Shown here: piece after piece, positions 58,210 through 64,000 of the stretch
How positions within the stretch are numbered: the first letter of the stretch is position 1
Layout: every line of letters starts with the position of its first letter
Origin: Neckera pumila
Lineage: Eukaryota > Streptophyta > Bryopsida > Hypnales > Neckeraceae
Assembly (NCBI GenBank): GCA_963969595.1
Contig: OZ018413.1
Span: 2,420,501 to 2,484,500, forward strand
Reading direction: 5' to 3'
Length of the DNA: 64,000 nt
Program-made: the position numbers and the translations under genes
The notes under the pieces: generated by a model
Told to the model about the DNA's origin: nothing
What the model saw: only the letters and a program-made list of their open reading frames with translations
Databases searched by the model: none

Positions 58210-58579
58210 TCCTCCTAGGTAGAATCTACTAGCTAGAATCTTGGTTGGTCCTCCTAGCTAGAGTCTGCAAGGCTGGAGAGGGAGGAACATGCAGTGGCTG
58301 CTATATCAATTGACTATTGAAGTAATATAAAAAAAAACTCCGGAGTAATACAATAACTAGACACACGATGACAAATTGAGAATATGACGTTGGATTCGGC
58401 GGTACTGTAAACCGCGTCAGTGCAAGCGCTGGAGCAAAATGAGGAACTGTAGTACCAGAAGAAGCCTCCAAGAAAAAATCTCAAGGTCCGTGTCTCCATG
58501 GCTTGTCTTGGAGAGGCCAGTCAGCCATTGGAGGTAGTGTAAAGTGGGAGGAGCGCACAAAGGTGTCCAATCTACTGAT
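58210..58579. promoter_or_regulatory. Upstream region of the membrane-protein gene
   Basis: About 370 bases between the start codon (minus strand) and a repeat copy. Presumed promoter; no sure element seen. Confidence 0.35.
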
Positions 58580-59462
58580 TTAACCCCTAAAAGCCCAAGT
58601 GTCCCTGGGAGGGTTTTTTGGTACTTCGGGCAAGCTCATGTGACCTCAATTTTTCACATGATTTTTTGAAACTTTTTTGGGAGATAGGAAATCACATTAG
58701 CTTCGCGGGAAGATAAATTTCATCAAATTCCGACTTATCCTCCAAAAGTTATGAGCATTTGAAAATTAATTTCAGTTTGGGAATCTGCTGCCCCTCAAGA
58801 ATCTGACTTTGACTCCCATGGGGGCAGCAGAGGTGGCAAGAGAGGAGAGGTGGCAAGAGGTGGCAAGAGAGGCTATTGTTGTGCCTATTGGGAGGTCACA
58901 TGAGGCTTTAGGAGCTTGGAGATGTTAGAGATTTTGACATTTTTCAAAAAAAAATTTCTACTTCTAAAATACAGTGCATCTTTCAATCGACCGTTCAGAT
59001 TTCCTAGATCAAAAATGTGTGATGGAATTTCTTTTTTGAAAATGGCCTATTGTATTGTCATTTCTTGGGACATAGTGGCAAATTTTAATTTTTTTGAATA
59101 TTGGGATTATCTTGGATTGCCTTGAAAATTGGTATGCACATGCCTAACATGTTTCCCCATAAAAAAAATTATAAACTGGAGGTCTATAGTGGAAAAAAAT
59201 TCAGCAAATGGCGGTCAAAGGCATCTGAAATTTTCGGGCACAGTGGAAAGAAAAAAAAAACTAAACTTTGAATGCAAATATCTCCCAATCTATACGGTCA
59301 ATCCTCATGAAATTTTACCACATGTTCTCACAAGTTAACTACAAGATCCAATGGTTACATTCCCAAAAAATCAATTTTTCAAACTTTTTTGATGAATGCT
59401 CTAGAAATGGCAGTTTTGGGTGTTTTTTGAGGTAGAAAAGGCCTTAGGCTCTTAGGGGTTAA
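58580..59462 (+). mobile_element. TTAA-flanked element copy 7 (883 bp)
   Basis: Starts TTAACCCCTAAAAGCCC and ends CTCTTAGGGGTTAA, both TTAA borders intact. Related to copy 5. A short purine-rich repeat, GAGGTGGCAAGA, occurs about three times at 58830-58872. Confidence 0.72.
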
Positions 59463-60146
59463 GGTAACTACACCTAAGAGCATCACCATGGCTGCTCATC
59501 AAGAGGGGCCAACCCGGGAAATGGCCTTGCTCTGCCAAATTAATTGCCCCACGGCACGCATGGCGAGGGCCTAAAATTGGCCGGGCATGGTCAAATTTGA
59601 TGAACACACGGCCAAATGGAGAACCTTGCCTACGCCTCACTATCCACTACTTTATTCCTTGTTTACAATTATTAAGGTACTTTTTGAATGTTCCAAGGCT
59701 CTTTTGTCTCAGCATTGATGATGGGATGCAAGGTGGCACTATGAGAGTTGTGCAAATCCGGTTCCCCGTGTTGTAGCCCGTGTTGCGGTGGGACTGAGGC
59801 GGGACACATGGACCGGGCTTGTCAAATGAGCTCATCAAGGCCATCCTTGGCACGCCTGTTTTAGAAGTCAGTCGTGGCGATGCTCTAAGTTAAGCAATTC
59901 AGTATGGTTCCTATTATTATATTGAAAAAGATTTTGTGGGGTCTTGTTGGTAATCAAATGGAGATTCTAGATTCTCTTAGAATGCATTTTTTGGAGACCA
60001 TATGAATAAACTACAAATTTTCAAAGTGCTGAAAATAGGTACATCTAAAACTGGAACATAGCCTTTCATGAATAGTGGAAGTATATTTTAGGCAAGAATC
60101 TAGGCTGTGCAGTTTTAGAAAGCAATCGATTTTAGGTGTAGTTACC
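59463..60146. repeat. 15 bp perfect inverted repeat around the Tourist MITE
   Basis: GGTAACTACACCTAA at 59463-59477 is matched by TTAGGTGTAGTTACC at 60132-60146. The outer pair may be the ends of an older element into which the MITE inserted. Confidence 0.55.
59478..59885. mobile_element. PIF/Harbinger-like MITE (408 bp)
   Basis: Left end GAGCATCACCATGGCTG and right end CAGTCGTGGCGATGCTC are inverted. TAA stands on both sides (59475-59477, 59886-59888), the 3 bp target typical of Tourist elements, and the GAGCATC start is a common Tourist terminus. Interior is GC-rich with no gene. Confidence 0.75.
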
Positions 60147-60718
60147 TCAGGGTAGTTTCTAAACTAGGCACTCAGAATTTGGATTCTTTTTCAATGACTA
60201 GATATCAGCATGATAGCCTAAGGCAAATTTTTTTTTTGGTAATTTTGTGTGGTCAAGTGATTTGCACCTCATTATATTTTGGGTTCTCTGCAATGGCAAA
60301 AAAAATCATTCGTCCTTTGTAAGGATGAATAGCTAAAAAAAATAAAAATTGACATGGGCCTTGCGATTCTCAAGGAGGGCATTTGGTTCTACTACTACAA
60401 ACCACGTGCAAACAAGTGGTTTCTAATAAACTATAATTTCAACCTAAAATTTTGAGCATTGTTTGGTAATGACTATAGGTTTCTATTGCCAAAATTTCCA
60501 ACTCAAATGAAATATGGAATGGTTTCTAGAAGAGGTTGAAAATGAACCTAAAATGGCATATTTTTCAACTCAAATATTTAAAGAGAACACATTTAGATGA
60601 CCATTGCACCAATATTCAACTCAAAATGAGCTCCAAGAGAGAGTTATTTTTAGGAATTTTTTGTTCATTTTTAGACAATTTTTTAGGATATAGTATAGGG
60701 GTGTGAAAGTTATTTTCA

Positions 60719-61211
60719 GGGTTGTCATAACGGGCCAGTCAGGGTCATCAGACGGGATGGGTAGACGGGCGAACCGGACCGGACAGGCGGACAGTCCGGG
60801 TGGCTTTCAATTTGTAGATCTTAGAATTTTTTCAAGATAGAAAAAGTTGATTGTAAATGACACGTCATCATTCCACGCCATTATTCCACGTTGGTTTGAT
60901 AATAAATTGAATCCGGATACGGAGTTGGAGTTCGTCCGCGCCTGATCTTACGTCCGCGCCCATCCATCCGCGCCTGATCTTATGTCCACGCCCATCCGTC
61001 CGTACCTTGACTTTACATCCATGCCCTATCGATTCCGTCAGTGGCTAAAGTCTCGCTTGGCTCTAGGTGGTGTTGACGTGGCAGCCACGTCGCCCTTTTT
61101 TTCTTTACTAAAAATTCAACTATGTGTTGACTACATCGGACGGATGGGACCCCTATCGGACGGGACAGGTGGACAAACGGGCAAACCAAACGTCTGCCCA
61201 GTATGACAACC
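60719..61211. mobile_element. GC-rich element with 16 bp inverted ends (about 493 bp)
   Basis: Starts GGTTGTCATAACGGGC and ends GCCCAGTATGACAACC (14 of 16 paired). The interior has CGGAC/GACGGG words and a 30-33 bp tandem repeat at 60935-61030 (TCCGCGCCTGATCTTA.GTCC unit, almost three copies). No gene. It stands out from the AT-rich flanks. Confidence 0.65.
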
Positions 61212-61782
61212 ATGGTTATTTTTTAGTTCTGTAGTGTATCTATTTACTTCAAAAATTTATAACTAATTATCGTTAGCAAATAAAAATATCAATAATTCAA
61301 AACATAAACTTTCAAATTAGGAAAATATATTCATATTTTTTTGGTTTTCATTTACTTAAATTTTAGAATATAGTATAGGGGGTACAAAGTTTTGGTCACA
61401 CGTAGTTTGGATTAGATACACTAAGTGCACCCCTGTGTTGCGATTGCATGAATGGCTTTGCATGCTTTTTTTATTTATTTATTTATTTTTATGTTGTTTA
61501 AGGTAGGCGGCTCTTAAAGCAACCTTTGAAGAGCTAATTGCATTCAGAGGAAGCTAAAATCTTTGAAACAATTTTAGTAAATTTTTATGGGAAGAATAAT
61601 GGAATTGGCATCTAATCTAAGTTGTTTCATATATTTTGGACCTTTGTGGAATTATTTACAATTTTTTGAAGTTGAACGCAGTGATTACTAAAAGCGACCC
61701 CCTCCTAAAATGTATACAATTGGTGCATTGAAGAAAGCAAAATGTATCTCTCTGTTGAGATTGCTTTTAGAGCAGGATTGCT
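61212..61782. other. AT-rich spacer
   Basis: No gene, RNA or clear repeat seen. Confidence 0.5.
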
Positions 61783-63081
61783 TTAATCTCTAAAGGATCA
61801 AACATCATTTTTTGGCAACATAGCAATTTTGGGCAATTCACTACAAATGGAAATTTTAATTTTTTTCTTAAAAAGCTTTGAATCATTCCATTTGGATTAA
61901 CGAGTCAAAACTTATGAGGATTCTTAGTTGGAGGGTAGTTATGGAATCTCTACTCTAAGAGAAACTTTGAAGTCCTTTCTCTAACTCAATTTCCAATATT
62001 TTTGAATAAAACAAAAAACATTGGGTGTATATTTTTTATTACAACATTACAACAGCTAGGATTGGCATTTTCCAATTCCATAATTAAATTCTTGACAATT
62101 TAGTATTTTGAGTCATTCTCTACCTCTTCCTACTTACTATTTTTTTCCTATATGTTGTACAATTCCAAATGATCTGAAAATTTTTATGCATGTAGCCAAC
62201 TGAAGAAACAAAATCACCTTCTAGTATGAAATTTTTTAAGATCTATTGGAAAGTAACCCTATGATCTCATAGTAATAGTTAAAAGTGATGACTTCCCAAA
62301 ATTTCAAAATATTTGACTGCACAATTTTGTAGATAAATGCAATTAAAACTTTTAATGTAAAAAAGAAATATGAGGTCAAACAACTTTGAAAAATCAAAAT
62401 TCATTGCCAAAACCTTAAAGTAGTGGCCATTTTTTTTTATTAGTATTGCATGGTAGAGTGGACAATATGTATGAAAAGTTTCAAGGTTGCATGTTTAGTT
62501 CTTGATTTTTGGTATACTTTGCCAGAAGACATCTTTCTAGAAAATAAATGTTTTTTTAATAAACAACAAATATGTTGATATAAACAATTGTGGGTAGAGG
62601 CTCACATAATAGATTCTATTTCAAAATGATGGCCCTCGCATGTCTTTTCCAAATTGAACATTAGCCACCTATAAGAAGGTTGTTATTGTAAAATTAGTTC
62701 TCTTCCTACTTTCCTTCCATCTTCTGTTTTTGGTGCTATAATGTGTGATTAGTTAATTTTATTGACTATTTTGTATTATTTTTCACCAATGCTCACCCAT
62801 TGTTGGCCCCCTTGTTGTGTTCCATGCATTTTGATTAGCATCTACTTTTTTCAAGTTAGCCCAAATTGGATGTAAGATGATGGGGTGCAGGCCTGTCTAC
62901 AATTTTGAACTTGAATTGCTCTAGAAATTGCAGTTTCATCCCGTTTGTGTAATTCCAACGCTATTGGATTCATTATGCATGCTATTTTATGGAGATTTTT
63001 CTTAAAACTTAATATTTCAATTTTGGCAGCTCAAAAAAGAGGGGCAACATTGCAACAACCCATTGGGTCATTAGGGGTTAA
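61783..63081 (+). mobile_element. TTAA-flanked element copy 8 (1299 bp)
   Basis: Starts TTAATCTCTAAAGGATCAAA and ends CATTAGGGGTTAA. Left 400 bases match copies 3 and 4 (GCAACATAGCAATTTTGGGC, GAGTCAAAACTTATGAGG, TAGGATTGGCATTTTCC). The right half has diverged or been replaced. Confidence 0.65.
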
Positions 63082-64000
63082 AATTTTATGTGTATTTCAA
63101 AATGTTGAAGCCCTCCAATTGGAATGCATGTTTGTGACGACTAACACTAAATTAGGAAGTAGACTTGGTGACTAAAAGTTCCAAAAATGACAATGAACAC
63201 TCAAGCATGCTGCAAACAATGAAACAAGTAATAACTTCTAAAGATGAAGACTTGAACAACTATTGCATTTTGACTTTTGACTTGATTGTGCATGCAAATT
63301 AATTTTGATGAAGTTTCAATTTGTATTTCTGCCTTGTGCATGAATAATATTGAAAATCGTAAACTAGGATTGTTCAAAGAATATTTTATTGGAGGCTATA
63401 AGTAATATGCTTGAAGTAAAACATAAATAAAAATAAAAATAAAAATTATATATATATATACACATCATGCTAAATATAAATGGGCCTATAAGTTTTGATT
63501 CTTCTAATTTTCTAAGACTTGTGCCAATGGCCCCCCAAACTTTTCTACAAATCCATGAATATAATTTGTGCATACAAACAATTTTGGATGCATTTTCTAT
63601 GAATTATGACTTCAAAAATTTGATTTCTATAATATTTTAAGGAATAGTGATGAATTGTCACTTGGTGTTTTGGGCCACTTGAAGGCTATGACAATTCAAT
63701 GTTGGCATGAATTTTCATCTTCTAGGCTATAATTTTTTGCAACTTTTGAAAATTCATTATTTTTTTATTTTTCTCTTATATTGGTCTAATACAACAATGC
63801 ATATTTGTGATTGTAAAATATCTATCTTGAAATTTTGGAGAGTTTGTTGGTATTTCTAATGTTTTTGATGTTTGCTATTTGCAAAGGAATTATAGTAATG
63901 TAAGGTATAGAAGTCTTTTGGGCATGTGCTTGTTCTCAATTTCAACATATTAGGCAGTAATTGAGATTTTTAAGTAGACAAATTCTCCACATGAGTTGGA
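63082..64000. other. AT-rich spacer at window end
   Basis: Holds an (AAAAT)n then (TA)n microsatellite at about 63424-63462. No gene recognised. Confidence 0.5.

Overview
The window is nuclear DNA of a land plant. The genes carry many GT-AG introns, there is a plastid rubredoxin with a transit peptide, a plant-type P450 and plant-type ADH and PDC, and the spacers are AT-rich and full of small transposons. Introns of moderate size and about seven genes in 64 kb suggest a medium-sized genome. A non-seed plant (lycophyte, fern or moss) is my guess from the general look of the proteins; the sequence alone does not prove it. All gene models below were joined by hand from splice signals, reading phase and known family sequence, so exon edges are predictions.

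Layout. 1-882: 3' end of a Kelch-repeat protein gene (+). 3654-6362: RBD1-type rubredoxin gene (+, 3 exons). 7033-11107: CYP85-clan cytochrome P450 (-, 9 exons, 475 aa), convergent with RBD1. 11.1-27.6 kb: no gene recognised; AT-rich spacer with foldback elements, CACTA-type elements, tandem repeats and microsatellites. 27654-35665: zinc alcohol dehydrogenase (+, 10 exons, two possible first exons). 35.7-47.7 kb: a nested transposon graveyard. 48802-53699: pyruvate decarboxylase (+, 7 coding exons, 600 aa, plus a likely 5'UTR intron). 55427-56428 and 56489-58209: two genes of unknown function in tight tandem on the minus strand, only 60 bp between stop and start. 58.6-64 kb: more repeats, no gene seen.

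How it fits together. PDC turns pyruvate into acetaldehyde and ADH can turn acetaldehyde into ethanol. The two genes lie on the same strand about 13 kb apart with only transposons between them. Whether this ADH really serves ethanol fermentation is uncertain: the residue that usually selects NAD is changed.

The repeat landscape is unusually readable. At least nine copies of a roughly 0.9-1.5 kb family start TTAACCCCTAAAGG and end CTTTAGGGGTTAA; two sit inside ADH introns. A 249 bp element with 10 bp target duplications is nested inside two of them. Several CACTA-like elements show perfect 3 bp target duplications, and one PIF/Harbinger-like element shows a TAA duplication.
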